Shown here piece after piece: positions 17,209 to 25,755 of a stretch of 64,000 nt of DNA. The DNA is from G958296245 sp963664035. Its GTDB lineage: Bacteria; Chloroflexota; Dehalococcoidia; Lucifugimonadales; G958296245. The position numbers and the translations under genes were made by a program. A model generated the notes under the pieces. The model was not told where the DNA came from. It did not search any database and was given only the letters and a program-made list of their open reading frames with translations. The first letter of the stretch is position 1, and every line of letters begins with the position of its first letter. The stretch spans positions 1,426,001-1,490,000 of the forward strand of contig OY760867.2 in NCBI GenBank assembly GCA_963664035.2, written 5' to 3'.

Positions 17209-18604
17209 GAAAGGTCATGTCATGCTCACCCTGCCCGATGTCATTGTATCCCTACTCCGTCCGTTCGCGCCGATGTTTCAGGCCAGGACATGGACGAAAG
17301 TGCAGGTGCTGCTCGTCGGCGCAGTCCTGGCCACGCGCAACAGGACCGTCACCTCCGCGCTCCGCGCCATGGGACTCAGCGACGAGACTGGCTTCGCTCG
17401 GTACCACCACGTTCTCAGCCGCGCTCAATGGTCACCTCTCCAGTTGAGCCGTGTACTGCTGTCGCTCCTGGTCCAATACCTCGATGGGGGTGACGGGCCG
17501 CTGGTATTCGGCATCGACGAGACGCTGGAGCGGCGGCGAGGCCGCCGGATCAAGGCCAAGGGGATATATCGTGACGCAGTGCGCTCCAGCGGGAGTCATT
17601 TCGTCAAGGCCTCCGGCCTGCGTTGGATAAGCCTGATGTGGCTGACCAACATACCTTGGGCACATCGGACATGGGCGTTGCCTGTGCTGACCGCGCTGGC
17701 GCCCTCTGAACGGTACTATCAGAAGCTGGGGCGGACTCACAAGAAGCTCACCGACTGGGCGCGCCAGATGATAGTACAACTCCGTCGCTGGTTGCCCAAC
17801 CGTCCTTTGGTGATGGTCGCCGACAGCAGCTACGCTGCACTCGATCTGCTCGCCTTCTGCCAGTCGATGACTCGCCCCGTCACCTTCATTACCCGGTTGC
17901 GTCTGGACGCCGCGCTCTACGAGCCCGCTCCACCTCGACTGCCCGGACAGATCGGGCGTCCACGCCTCAAGGGCCAGCGGCTGCCCACGCTCGGGAACCT
18001 CCTTGAATGCCACGAGGCAGGCTGGACCAGGATGTCTGTGGCCTGGTACGACGGTGCCATCCGCGCGGTAGAGATCGTCTCTCAAACAGCGGTCTGGTAT
18101 CACCCGGGCAAGCCACCGGTGCCCATTCGCTGGGTCCTCATTCGAGACCCCCTACACCAGTTCGACTCCCAGGCGCTGCTGTGTACCGATCCTGCGATCA
18201 GTCCGGCTCAGATCATCGAGTGGTTCGTGCTGCGCTGGCAGATCGAGGTGACCTTTCAGGAGACGCGCGCTCATCTGGGAGTAGAGACTCAACGCCAGTG
18301 GTCGGATCGAGCCATATCTCGGACCACCCCTGTGCTGTTGGGACTGTTCTCTTGGATAACTCTCGCAGCCCACCTGTTGAGAGACCGCCAACTCGCGACT
18401 CCACGATCGGCGGCATGGTATGTCAAGTCAGCGCCGACTTTCATCGATGCGATCGCTCTCGTGCGCCGTCACCTCTGGCTTGCTTCTGAGACTTTCTGCA
18501 CATCGCCGCAGAAACCCGACATGCGAGAAATCCCAACGCCCATGTTCAACAGGTTCATCGAATCCCTCACCTACGCAGCGTGAATGTGCAAAGTCGAGCT
18601 GAGA
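17145..18604 (+). mobile_element. Insertion sequence with DDE transposase, IS701/IS4-like
   Basis: The element is about 1.46 kb. The left end reads CTGAGCTCGACTTTGTACA and the right end, reversed, CTCAGCTCGACTTTGCACA: a 19-bp terminal inverted repeat with two mismatches. One transposase gene fills it. No target-site duplication is evident (left flank GGAT, right flank AGGC). It lies inside the 5' part of a lipoprotein gene. Confidence 0.85.
17222..18583 (+). CDS. DDE transposase of the insertion sequence
   Basis: The protein has 453 residues. The acidic triad is visible: Asp in LVFGIDETLERR, Asp in LVMVADSSYAAL, and Glu in the C-terminal LRWQIEVTFQETRAHLG signature, followed by VETQRQW. This layout matches IS701/IS4-type transposases, which cut and paste the element. 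AAAGGTC lies before ATG 17222. The frame is intact, so the element may still be active. Confidence 0.9.
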   Translation: MLTLPDVIVSLLRPFAPMFQARTWTKVQVLLVGAVLATRNRTVTSALRAMGLSDETGFARYHHVLSRAQWSPLQLSRVLLSLLVQYLDGGDGPLVFGIDETLERRRGRRIKAKGIYRDAVRSSGSHFVKASGLRWISLMWLTNIPWAHRTWALPVLTALAPSERYYQKLGRTHKKLTDWARQMIVQLRRWLPNRPLVMVADSSYAALDLLAFCQSMTRPVTFITRLRLDAALYEPAPPRLPGQIGRPRLKGQRLPTLGNLLECHEAGWTRMSVAWYDGAIRAVEIVSQTAVWYHPGKPPVPIRWVLIRDPLHQFDSQALLCTDPAISPAQIIEWFVLRWQIEVTFQETRAHLGVETQRQWSDRAISRTTPVLLGLFSWITLAAHLLRDRQLATPRSAAWYVKSAPTFIDAIALVRRHLWLASETFCTSPQKPDMREIPTPMFNRFIESLTYAA

Positions 18605-18643
18605 GGCCCGACCTTGACGCGCGGTAGTTCAGGCGGTTTCGCA

Positions 18644-19546
18644 TCAGTCAACCATGCAGAGCGCCTCGCCCTTCTCGCCAAAGTCGGGGAAACGCAGTTC
18701 AGGGACGTCGGGAGGCCCCATCCCTCTATCGAAGTCTGGGCGACGCTCCGTTTCAGTCTCCAGGGGTCGTAGCCAAAAAGTCTGCTCGGCGTGCCACGAG
18801 TCCAGCATCGTCCATCCTGCCGGTGACTCGCAGCGGTTCTGCTCCGCTGTCAGCAGCCCGCCCAAGCTCAGGTGGACGCCGTCCCACTCTTCGGACACAG
18901 CCCCCCAATTCGGCGCCAGGCGGTCGTCTTCAGTGCCCCTTGCGGGATACCGGACGCACAGGTCGTGCCAGTCCCGCGGACCATGGACCTCGAACACCCG
19001 CACGTCCTCGAGGAAGCACATGGACCACCACGCCAGTGGAAACTGGCATCGGTAGTCCCCCACCCGTTCATCACGGGCCAGGAGCTCGGATGTCAGGTAG
19101 GGGCCGTGGAGGGTCGACGTGACCTGGTGGCCTAGAGGCTTCTGTGCGTAGCGCTCCCAGCGCCTCGATGGGTTTCCCGGTCGACGCCACGCCAGCGTAT
19201 CGGGCGGTGTTCCATATATGAACTTGTCCAGCGTACCGTGTATGGAGAGCCACGCCTGCGCGCGCAGGTCGACGTCACCGAACCACCACGCGGCGCCGGG
19301 GTGTTCGATCAGCGCGCGCGCCTGGGCCGCTTTCCCCCTCGCGAGGTCCAGCACCCCAGACGCGGTCAGATCATAGTCGGAGCGGTAGATGTCCACGAGG
19401 TCGGCGCTCGCAGCAGCCATCCGCAGGCTCGTCTTCGGGTCTGCTACGTCGTCCGGCGTGAGGCCGGATTCGACGACCGCGGCCACAAATGCGCAGCCGA
19501 CAATGGAGCTCAGGAGATCGTCGACTCTCGTGTCAGCATCGGCCAT
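18644..19546 (-). CDS. Hypothetical protein, Trp-rich, function unknown
   Basis: The protein has 300 residues from ATG 19546 (MADADTRVDDLLSSIVG). No recognised motif, signal peptide or membrane helix is clear. The composition is rich in Trp, Asp and Arg, with blocks such as HPGAAWWFGDVDLRAQAWL and CQFPLAWWSMCFLEDVRVF. The stop codon overlaps an ATG (TGATG at 18642-18646) that may be the original start of the IS-split lipoprotein gene, implying an operon before the insertion. Codon use is similar to its neighbours. Confidence 0.6.
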   Translation of the reverse strand: MADADTRVDDLLSSIVGCAFVAAVVESGLTPDDVADPKTSLRMAAASADLVDIYRSDYDLTASGVLDLARGKAAQARALIEHPGAAWWFGDVDLRAQAWLSIHGTLDKFIYGTPPDTLAWRRPGNPSRRWERYAQKPLGHQVTSTLHGPYLTSELLARDERVGDYRCQFPLAWWSMCFLEDVRVFEVHGPRDWHDLCVRYPARGTEDDRLAPNWGAVSEEWDGVHLSLGGLLTAEQNRCESPAGWTMLDSWHAEQTFWLRPLETETERRPDFDRGMGPPDVPELRFPDFGEKGEALCMVD

Positions 19547-19659
19547 GAGGAACTCTCCCTACTACGAGCCCTTGCAATACACATCAGACCGCACGTGACT
19601 GGGAGACCCCACTCGGCTCCAAGGCCTTCCACAGATGGTGGGGGAAGGAAACCCACCAC

Positions 19660-19800
19660 CTACAGCTTGTTCGTCAGCCTACGGTACACCCAACTTACCA
19701 CGAACTGAATGAGCCATATGATCAAGGCGAACGTACCGAGGCCCAAGGCCAGCCGCGCTGCCCCCTCCAGCAAGATGAGCGTTCTGGTCCACTCGCTCAC
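19660..19800 (-). CDS. Possible small single-pass membrane protein (46 aa)
   Basis: GTG 19800 opens MSEWTRTLILLEGAARLALG followed by LGTFALIIWLIQFVVSWVY and a basic tail (RRLTNKL). One clear membrane helix of about 20 residues and a positive-inside tail are seen. It is too short for ordinary ORF calling, has no strong ribosome binding site, and lies in the 336-bp gap 19547-19882, where no other gene is visible. Confidence 0.35.
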   Translation of the reverse strand: MSEWTRTLILLEGAARLALGLGTFALIIWLIQFVVSWVYRRLTNKL

Positions 19801-19882
19801 CTTGCCGACCCCGGCCCCGCGGCCCCCGCATCGTTCACGTGAATCAAGCCGACGAACATCAGCGCCATTCGCATGCCTCCGG

Positions 19883-22381
19883 TCACAGGGACTTCACGGT
19901 GCGCTCTATGGCGGCTGTGGCTTCGTCGTAGGGGGTGCCGGGGGGGAAGGTTATGGGCGGGCCGAAGCGGACCTCCACGTCGCCTCGGCGCAGGAAGGGG
20001 AGGCGGACGGGCGCGCCGGGGTGGTGTATGACGAGCCTGATGGGGACGACGTCCAGCCTGCCCTCCACGGCGAGGAGGCCGGTCCCGGCGAGGAAGGGCT
20101 GTATGGGGCCGCCCGGGGTGAGCTTGCCCTCCGGGTAGATGAGCACCGTCCAGCCCCGGTCGAGGATGTCGCCGACGTTTTCGAGGCTGGCCCTGACGGC
20201 GCCCTCCTGCGAGAAGGGGAAGCCGTTGCCGAGCAGGGGGTTGACGACGGCCCAGAAGGGGTTGCGCCAGAGGGTGGCGGCGCCGGCAATGGAGAGCCTG
20301 CGGCGGCGGCTGTTGGGGATGGCCTTGATGATCAGGCCGTTGTCCCAGGGGAGGTTGTGGTTGGCGGCGAAGACCATGGGGCGGTCGGATGCGAGCAGGT
20401 GCTCCTGCCCGGTCACGCTGAGGCGGTAGCCGAGGCGCATCACAGGGAAGAGCGCCGCGCGCTGTATGGCGCCGCGCACGCCGCGGCACCACCAGCTCAT
20501 GCCCCACCTGGGGAAGCTCATCCGCGCCTGGTTGCCGGCACCCTGCCTGACCATCTCCTCGATCTCGCCCACGGTGGTCTCGTCGTTCGCCTGGGACTCG
20601 TCCAGGTAGACGCCGAGTTCCTCGTCGATGGCGGACAGGAGGCTCACCCTGCCCAGCGAGTCGAGGTTCAGGTCTTCGCCGAGGGTCATTTCGGGGCGGA
20701 GGCGCTCGACCGGGTAGCCGGTGATCTCGGCCACGATGTCGAGCGGCCCCCTTGCGCGGGTGGCGCCGCCGGGCCTGGGGGCGGCGGGCCGCGCGGGGGC
20801 GGAGCCGCTCAGCACGTCGACGACCAGCCCCTTCTTGACCTTGAGGGTATGGGTGCGCGGGAAGTCCTCGCCGGGCCATATGGTATGGGCGCGTACGCGC
20901 TGGTGGGGGGCGAGGCGGGCGTTCGCCCACGAGACGGCCTCGTCCGGGTCGGCGCCGTCGGCGAGGATGAGGGCGGCGTGGACCTCGACGCCGGAGCCGG
21001 CGGGCATGCCGACGACGACGGCGTCGGCGACCCCGTCGTGCTTGCGGAGGACGGCTTCGATGTCCTCCGGGAAGACGTTCTGGCCGTCGGGCAGCACGAT
21101 CATGTCCTTCTTGCGCCCCCTGAGGTGCAGGAAGCCCTCGTCGTCCAGGAAGCCCTGGTCGCCGGTCTTGTACCACCCGTCCTCGAAGGCTTCCGCCGTC
21201 GCCTCTGGGGCTTCCCAGTAGCCGCCCGTCACGTTGGGGCCCTTCACGAGCACCTCGCCGTCGTCCGCGATCCTGACCTCGACGCCGGGTACCGGCGGGC
21301 CGACGGAGTCGTAGCGCGGGTCGTCCTGGCGGTGGAAGCTGATGACGGGCGACGCCTCGGTGGCGCCGTAGCCCTGGGCGACGCGGAAGCCGAGCAGCTC
21401 CCACTTGGCGGCGAGGTCCTGGTCGAGGGCCGCGCCGCCGCAGATGAACATGTCCAGGCTGCCGCCAAGCTGCTTGTGTACCGTTCTGAATAGCTTGCGC
21501 CTCGCGCCGAAGGGCAGGCGTCCGGCCAGCGCGAGCATCCTGTTCCAGAGGGCCTCCCTGCCCTGCCTGCGCACCTCCCTCTCGATGCCGCCCATCAGGA
21601 GCTCCAGCCCCTGCGGCACCAGCAGCATCAGCGTCACTTTGCGCTCGCGCATGGTCTTTGAGAGCACCGTCGGTTGCCTGCTGGTGGGGTACGTGACGTT
21701 CGCGCCGGAACGCATGGGGAGGAACAGACCCCCCATCTGCTCGAACATGTGACTCAGCGGGAGCACGGAGAGGAGGCGGTCGGACGGGGACCCTGGGACG
21801 TACTGGGCGACGGAGCGCATGTTGGCGGTGAGGTTCCCGTGGGTCAGCATGACGCCCTTGGGGTTGCCGGTGGTGCCGGAGGTGAACATCACCTCGGCGA
21901 GATCGTCGGCGGCAAGCTCCACCGGCCTGGGCTGCGGCAGGCCGTGGATGAGGCGCTCCATATCCTCGAAGTAGATCTCCGGGATGCCGAGGCCCTCGTG
22001 GGCCGTGGGGGTCATCCTGGCGACGAAGGCGGCCGCTGGCTGTGTGCGCGCGGCGACGTTCTCGGCGAAGTCGTCGGCGCAGTTGAGGTCGAGTGGCACG
22101 GCCACGGCGCCGGCGCGGAAGGTCCCGAAGAGGGCCAGCACCCAATGGGGGCTGTTGGGCGCCCAGATGAGCACCCGGTCGCCCTTGCGGACGCCGCGCT
22201 CCTGTAGCAGCGTCGCCACGCGCCCGGCGCCCTCCCAGACGTCGCGGTATGACCAGCGGTGGTACCTGAAACCCGGCTTGAAGAGCAGGGCGTCCCGCGC
22301 GCCGTAGCTCCGCGCCGCCGCTTCGAGGAAGTCGACCAGCGTGTCCCCGAACGGTCCCATCTGCGGCTGTGTCTTGCTCAT
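19883..22381 (-). CDS. Long-chain acyl-CoA/acyl-ACP synthetase - ACP - PlsC acyltransferase fusion
   Basis: The protein has 832 residues from ATG 22381, with GAGAGG upstream. Domain order: an AMP-forming ligase (P-loop FTSGTTGNPKGVML near 165, YGATEASP, WYKTGDQG, and RGRKKDMIVLPDGQNVFPED near 430); a carrier domain with EDLNLDSLGRVS near 600, whose Ser should carry phosphopantetheine; and a PlsC-type acyltransferase with the H-x4-D motif in AANHNLPWDN near 690 and LIYPEGKLTPGG. It would activate a fatty acid, hold it on its own carrier and pass it to an acceptor such as a lysophospholipid. It lies 19 nt downstream of the metallo-hydrolase gene. Confidence 0.92.
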   Translation of the reverse strand: MSKTQPQMGPFGDTLVDFLEAAARSYGARDALLFKPGFRYHRWSYRDVWEGAGRVATLLQERGVRKGDRVLIWAPNSPHWVLALFGTFRAGAVAVPLDLNCADDFAENVAARTQPAAAFVARMTPTAHEGLGIPEIYFEDMERLIHGLPQPRPVELAADDLAEVMFTSGTTGNPKGVMLTHGNLTANMRSVAQYVPGSPSDRLLSVLPLSHMFEQMGGLFLPMRSGANVTYPTSRQPTVLSKTMRERKVTLMLLVPQGLELLMGGIEREVRRQGREALWNRMLALAGRLPFGARRKLFRTVHKQLGGSLDMFICGGAALDQDLAAKWELLGFRVAQGYGATEASPVISFHRQDDPRYDSVGPPVPGVEVRIADDGEVLVKGPNVTGGYWEAPEATAEAFEDGWYKTGDQGFLDDEGFLHLRGRKKDMIVLPDGQNVFPEDIEAVLRKHDGVADAVVVGMPAGSGVEVHAALILADGADPDEAVSWANARLAPHQRVRAHTIWPGEDFPRTHTLKVKKGLVVDVLSGSAPARPAAPRPGGATRARGPLDIVAEITGYPVERLRPEMTLGEDLNLDSLGRVSLLSAIDEELGVYLDESQANDETTVGEIEEMVRQGAGNQARMSFPRWGMSWWCRGVRGAIQRAALFPVMRLGYRLSVTGQEHLLASDRPMVFAANHNLPWDNGLIIKAIPNSRRRRLSIAGAATLWRNPFWAVVNPLLGNGFPFSQEGAVRASLENVGDILDRGWTVLIYPEGKLTPGGPIQPFLAGTGLLAVEGRLDVVPIRLVIHHPGAPVRLPFLRRGDVEVRFGPPITFPPGTPYDEATAAIERTVKSL

Positions 22382-22400
22382 GGCTTCACCTCTCGCTCCA

Positions 22401-23129
22401 TCAAGCTGGGACCGGCCTCTTGGAGTCGAGGCGGCGGCCCAGGCGGGCAACCGCATCCCTGGCTTCGCCCCTCAGCGGCCGGAAGTGTCCGAAGCAGATC
22501 GTGTCGAAGTCGAAGCCGGCGAGCTTGCGGATGGACTCCTTGGCCTGCCGGTAGTCTCGGGTGACCAGCCTCGCGGGGGGGAGCAGCCTGCCGAAGTGGT
22601 ACTGGAAGACGTCCCCCGCTATGAGGACTTTGCTGTCCTCCACGAGCAGGCAGGTGCTTCCCCTGGTGTGCCCTGGGGCGTGGATGGCGCGCACGGGCCG
22701 GCCCACAGGCAGCAGGTCGCCGTCCGCCAGTGTGACGTCTACCCGGCAGGGCAGCCCGTAGAGCCGGTCGACAAACGGGCGTGAGGCGGCCCCGAGGAGC
22801 CGGCTCCGAAACGGGCTGGGGCGCGGTTCCACCCCGGTTACGATGCCGGCCTCCTCGCCGTGGACGGCCACGCTGGCGCCGGTGGCCTCGACCACCCTGT
22901 CGAGCGAGCCGGTGTGGTCGGGGTGGTAGTGAGTCAGGGCTATGAGGCCGATGTCGGTTGGGGCGATGCCCAGCGCCTCCAGGCCGGACTTCAGCGTGCC
23001 CATGCCCCCCTTCCAGCCGGTGTCCACCAGCACCACCTCCGAACCGCCGGTAATGACCGTGACCCTGGCCCAGGGCGGCCCCACCTGGTGTACGCCCTTC
23101 GCCACTTCCACCGGCCTCCAGAGCCTCAC
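22401..23129 (-). CDS. MBL-fold metallo-hydrolase
   Basis: The protein has 242 residues. The start is GTG 23129 with GGAGG 6 nt upstream, overlapping the methyltransferase stop by 4 nt (GTGA). The zinc motif THYHPDHTGSLD is near residue 65, followed by AIHAPGHTRGST (third His), LIAGDVF (bridging Asp) and a terminal CFGHFRPL His. This is the complete ligand set of the glyoxalase-II/beta-lactamase-like hydrolases. The substrate is unknown; a thioester or lactone is likely, given the acyl-CoA synthetase encoded 19 nt downstream, though that is an inference. Confidence 0.9.
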   Translation of the reverse strand: MRLWRPVEVAKGVHQVGPPWARVTVITGGSEVVLVDTGWKGGMGTLKSGLEALGIAPTDIGLIALTHYHPDHTGSLDRVVEATGASVAVHGEEAGIVTGVEPRPSPFRSRLLGAASRPFVDRLYGLPCRVDVTLADGDLLPVGRPVRAIHAPGHTRGSTCLLVEDSKVLIAGDVFQYHFGRLLPPARLVTRDYRQAKESIRKLAGFDFDTICFGHFRPLRGEARDAVARLGRRLDSKRPVPA

Positions 23130-24358
23130 GCGTCGCCTCCGCCGGAGAGCGTGGCGACGCATTCGACGTGGTGCGTCTGCGGGAACATGTCCACGGGTTC
23201 GACGCTCTCGACGGCAAGGCCGCCCTCGACCAGCGCGCTCAGGTCGCGGGCGAGCGCGGCGGGGTCGCACGAGACGTACACGGCGCGGGAGGGGCGCATG
23301 CGCAGCAGGGCCGCGAGCGCCTCCGGTCGGCAGCCGACGCGCGGCGGGTCGAGGATGACGACGTCCGGGCGCTCGCTCATGGCGGCGAGTACGTCCTCGG
23401 CGCGGCCCTGGCGTATCTCGAAGTTGGGGACCCCCTCGGCGTTGCCGGCGGCGTCCCGGACGGCGGCCTCGGACTCCTCTATGGCGATGACGCGGCGGGC
23501 GTAGGGCGCGAGCAGCACGCCGAAGGTCCCCACGCCGGTGTACGCGTCGACCAGGACCTCGTTCCCGGTCAGCGCGGCGCGGTCGCGCACGAGGGCGGCG
23601 AGGCGCTCGGCCTGGGCGGTGTTGACCTGGAAGAAGGAGGGCGAGGCGACCCGGAACTCCCTGCCCCCGACGCGCTCGCGGTAGTGGGACTGGCCCGACT
23701 CGAGGGGTACGTCGGGGCTCTTCAGCCTGGGCTGGATGAGCCAGTCGCCGGTATTGACGCCGTACCTGACGGAGAGCTGCGTCGTCTCGCCGCTGCGGCC
23801 CTGGAGCTTCCCAAGCGCCTCGTTGATCCAGGGGGCCATCAGCATGCACCTGTCGATGCGCGCGAAGCGGCGGGTGACGCGGTTGACGAAGCCCAGCGTC
23901 CCCGGACGCCTCACGGTGAACCGGGCGTGGTTCCTGTACCAGTAGCGGTTATCGGCCGGCAGGGTGGGCGCGGCGCGCAGGCCGCCCAGGGCGTCGTAGG
24001 CGTCCAGCTCGCGTTGGACGGCGTGGCGCTTGAGCTCGAGCTGGCGAGCGTAGTCGACGTGCTGCCACTGGCAGCCGCTGCACGGGCCGAAGTAGGGGCA
24101 TGGGGGCGCGACCCTGCTGGGGGAGGGTTCCAGCACCTGCTCCACGATGGCGGAAACGCGGCGCTGGCGTCTCCTCCGGTAGCGCACGATGCGGCACCTG
24201 ACGACCTCGCCGGGGATGCCGCCGAAGACGTTCACCTCCTGGCCGTCCAGGCGGGCGACGCTGTCGCCGAGGGACCCCAACCTCTCCAGGGTGAGGTCGG
24301 CGTACTCCGGCTCGGGGCTATGGGCGCTGCGGCTTGCCGCCGCGTTCGCTGAGGTCAT
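23126..24358 (-). CDS. RlmD/TrmA-type RNA (uracil-5-)-methyltransferase
   Basis: The protein has 410 residues from ATG 24358; GTG 24385 is an alternative. A TRAM domain covers residues ~20-75. Cysteines CPYFGPCSGC and a later RCMLM Cys suit a 4Fe-4S cluster. The SAM site is DAYTGVGTFGVLLAP, the DPPRVGC motif follows, and the nucleophilic Cys is in VYVSCDPAALARDL. A terminal Glu/Cys motif is HHVECVA. It forms 5-methyluridine in rRNA or tRNA; which one cannot be told from sequence alone. It is the first gene of the operon with the metallo-hydrolase and acyl synthetase. Confidence 0.93.
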   Translation of the reverse strand: MTSANAAASRSAHSPEPEYADLTLERLGSLGDSVARLDGQEVNVFGGIPGEVVRCRIVRYRRRRQRRVSAIVEQVLEPSPSRVAPPCPYFGPCSGCQWQHVDYARQLELKRHAVQRELDAYDALGGLRAAPTLPADNRYWYRNHARFTVRRPGTLGFVNRVTRRFARIDRCMLMAPWINEALGKLQGRSGETTQLSVRYGVNTGDWLIQPRLKSPDVPLESGQSHYRERVGGREFRVASPSFFQVNTAQAERLAALVRDRAALTGNEVLVDAYTGVGTFGVLLAPYARRVIAIEESEAAVRDAAGNAEGVPNFEIRQGRAEDVLAAMSERPDVVILDPPRVGCRPEALAALLRMRPSRAVYVSCDPAALARDLSALVEGGLAVESVEPVDMFPQTHHVECVATLSGGGDA

Positions 24359-24413
24359 GGGAATGCCTGTGGATATGGTGTCCACTATAGCACGGGCGGG
24401 GGCGCGTAGCAGT

Positions 24414-24443
24414 TTGGCCAGGGCATGGTCGTCGTGGTACTAT
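24414..24443 (+). promoter_or_regulatory. Putative sigma70 promoter of the DUF4143 ATPase gene
   Basis: TTGGCC (24414-24419) and TACTAT (24438-24443) are separated by 18 bp. The predicted transcription start is just before the 39-bp palindrome, placing the palindrome in the leader. Confidence 0.4.
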
Positions 24444-24454
24444 AGACACGCATC

Positions 24455-24493
24455 AAGTCGATATTGTGCATTCTGAATGCATAATATCGACTT
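24455..24493. promoter_or_regulatory. 39-bp near-perfect palindrome upstream of the ATPase gene
   Basis: The arms AAGTCGATATTGTGCATTC and GAATGCATAATATCGACTT flank a single T, with one G/A mismatch. It is AT-rich against a GC-rich background and lies 20 bp before ATG 24514, so it could be an operator or a leader hairpin covering the ribosome binding region. Confidence 0.85.
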
Positions 24494-24513
24494 TCCAAAC
24501 TTGGTGGGTGAGC

Positions 24514-25734
24514 ATGCAAGGTTACGTCAGGCGCTCGCTGGAGCCTGTGCTGGAGAGGGCCGCCTCGGAGTTTCCCGCGGTGGTGTTGACCGGGCCGCGC
24601 CAGTCGGGCAAGACGACCCTACTGCGGCGCCTGTTCGGCGAGCGTTGCGTGTACGTCTCGCTGGAGCCGCCGGACGTTCGGGCGTCGGCGCTCGAAGACC
24701 CGCGCGGCTTCCTGGAGGCGTACCCGCCCCCGGTCATCTTCGATGAGGTCCAATGTGCCCCCGAGCTGCTCCCCTACGTCAAGGAGAGGGTCGACGCGGA
24801 GCGCGGGGAAAGCGGCCAGTACCTGTTGACCGGCTCCCTGGACCGGCTGCTGTCGGAGAAAGTCACGGAGTCGTTGGCGGGCCGGGCGGCGATGCTCCGC
24901 CTGTTGCCGCTTTCGCGGAGGGAGGCGGAGGGGAGGCCGGATATGGCGCTGCCGTGGGAGCGGGAGGGGCATGCTCCTTCCGACACCTCATGCGCCTTTG
25001 GGGAGCTTTGGAAGAGCTTCCTCCGCGGCGGGTACCCCGAACTTGCGGCGCGGCCGGGGCGCGACGTGTCCATGTGGCACTCCAGCTACGTCCAGACCTA
25101 TCTCGAACGGGACGTGCGCTCGCTGCGGCAGGTAGCCGACTTGGGGCAGTACCGGAATCTCCTCCGCGTCCTGGCGGCGAGAAGCGGCCAGCTTCTGAAC
25201 CTGAGCGACGTCGCCCGTGATCTGGGGGTCGCGCTCAATACGGTCAGGGCATGGCTCTCAGTGCTCGAAGTCACCTACCAGGTCATGGTGCTCAGGCCGT
25301 ACTTCGCCAACGTCGGGAAGCGGCTCGTGAAGACGCCCAAGGTATATTTCACGGACGTCGGCACGCTGTGCCACCTCGCGGGCCTCAGGGACCCCGAACA
25401 CGCGGCGGCCGGCCCCATGGGAGGCGCCATCATGGAGACGGCCGTGCTCTCCGAGATCGTTCGGACGCTGACGCATCGCGGGATGGAGCCGCAGGTCTAC
25501 TTCTGGAGGACCACGGCGGGAACGGAGGTGGACTTCGTGGTCGAGACCGGCGGGATGCTCGCGCCGGTCGAGGTCAAGCTGTCGGCGACGCCGCGTCCCG
25601 CGATGGCGTCCGCGCTGAGGAGATTCCGGCGCGACGTGAGCGCCGCCGCGCTCCCGGGATTCGTCGTGCACCCCGGCGACGTGCGGCTGCCGCTGGGACC
25701 CGGCGTGACGGCGCTGCCGTTCGGCGACCTGTGA
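24514..25734 (+). CDS. AAA ATPase with C-terminal DUF4143 domain
   Basis: The protein has 406 residues from ATG 24514 (MQGYVRRSLEPV). Walker A is GPRQSGKTTLLRRLFG near residue 29, Walker B is PVIFDEVQCAPELL near 75, and YLLTGSLDRLL is the sensor-like motif. The winged-helix-like DUF4143 part contains YVQTYLERDVRSLRQVADLG and KVYFTDVGTLCHLAGL. The end has a nuclease-like WRTTAGTEVDFVVE...APVEVKLS pattern. The family is widespread and often linked to mobile or toxin-antitoxin-like functions; its exact role is not established. A long palindrome in the leader suggests autoregulation. Confidence 0.88.
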   Translation: MQGYVRRSLEPVLERAASEFPAVVLTGPRQSGKTTLLRRLFGERCVYVSLEPPDVRASALEDPRGFLEAYPPPVIFDEVQCAPELLPYVKERVDAERGESGQYLLTGSLDRLLSEKVTESLAGRAAMLRLLPLSRREAEGRPDMALPWEREGHAPSDTSCAFGELWKSFLRGGYPELAARPGRDVSMWHSSYVQTYLERDVRSLRQVADLGQYRNLLRVLAARSGQLLNLSDVARDLGVALNTVRAWLSVLEVTYQVMVLRPYFANVGKRLVKTPKVYFTDVGTLCHLAGLRDPEHAAAGPMGGAIMETAVLSEIVRTLTHRGMEPQVYFWRTTAGTEVDFVVETGGMLAPVEVKLSATPRPAMASALRRFRRDVSAAALPGFVVHPGDVRLPLGPGVTALPFGDL

Positions 25735-25755
25735 CCGCGCCTCACGCCCGCGCCT

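Noticed and set aside
17141..18608. Target-site duplication of the insertion sequence
   Set aside because: The four flanking bases differ (GGAT and AGGC), so none can be claimed.
19709..22145. Long frames on both strands over the acyl synthetase
   Set aside because: They are low-complexity shadow frames; only the 832-residue frame has domain motifs.
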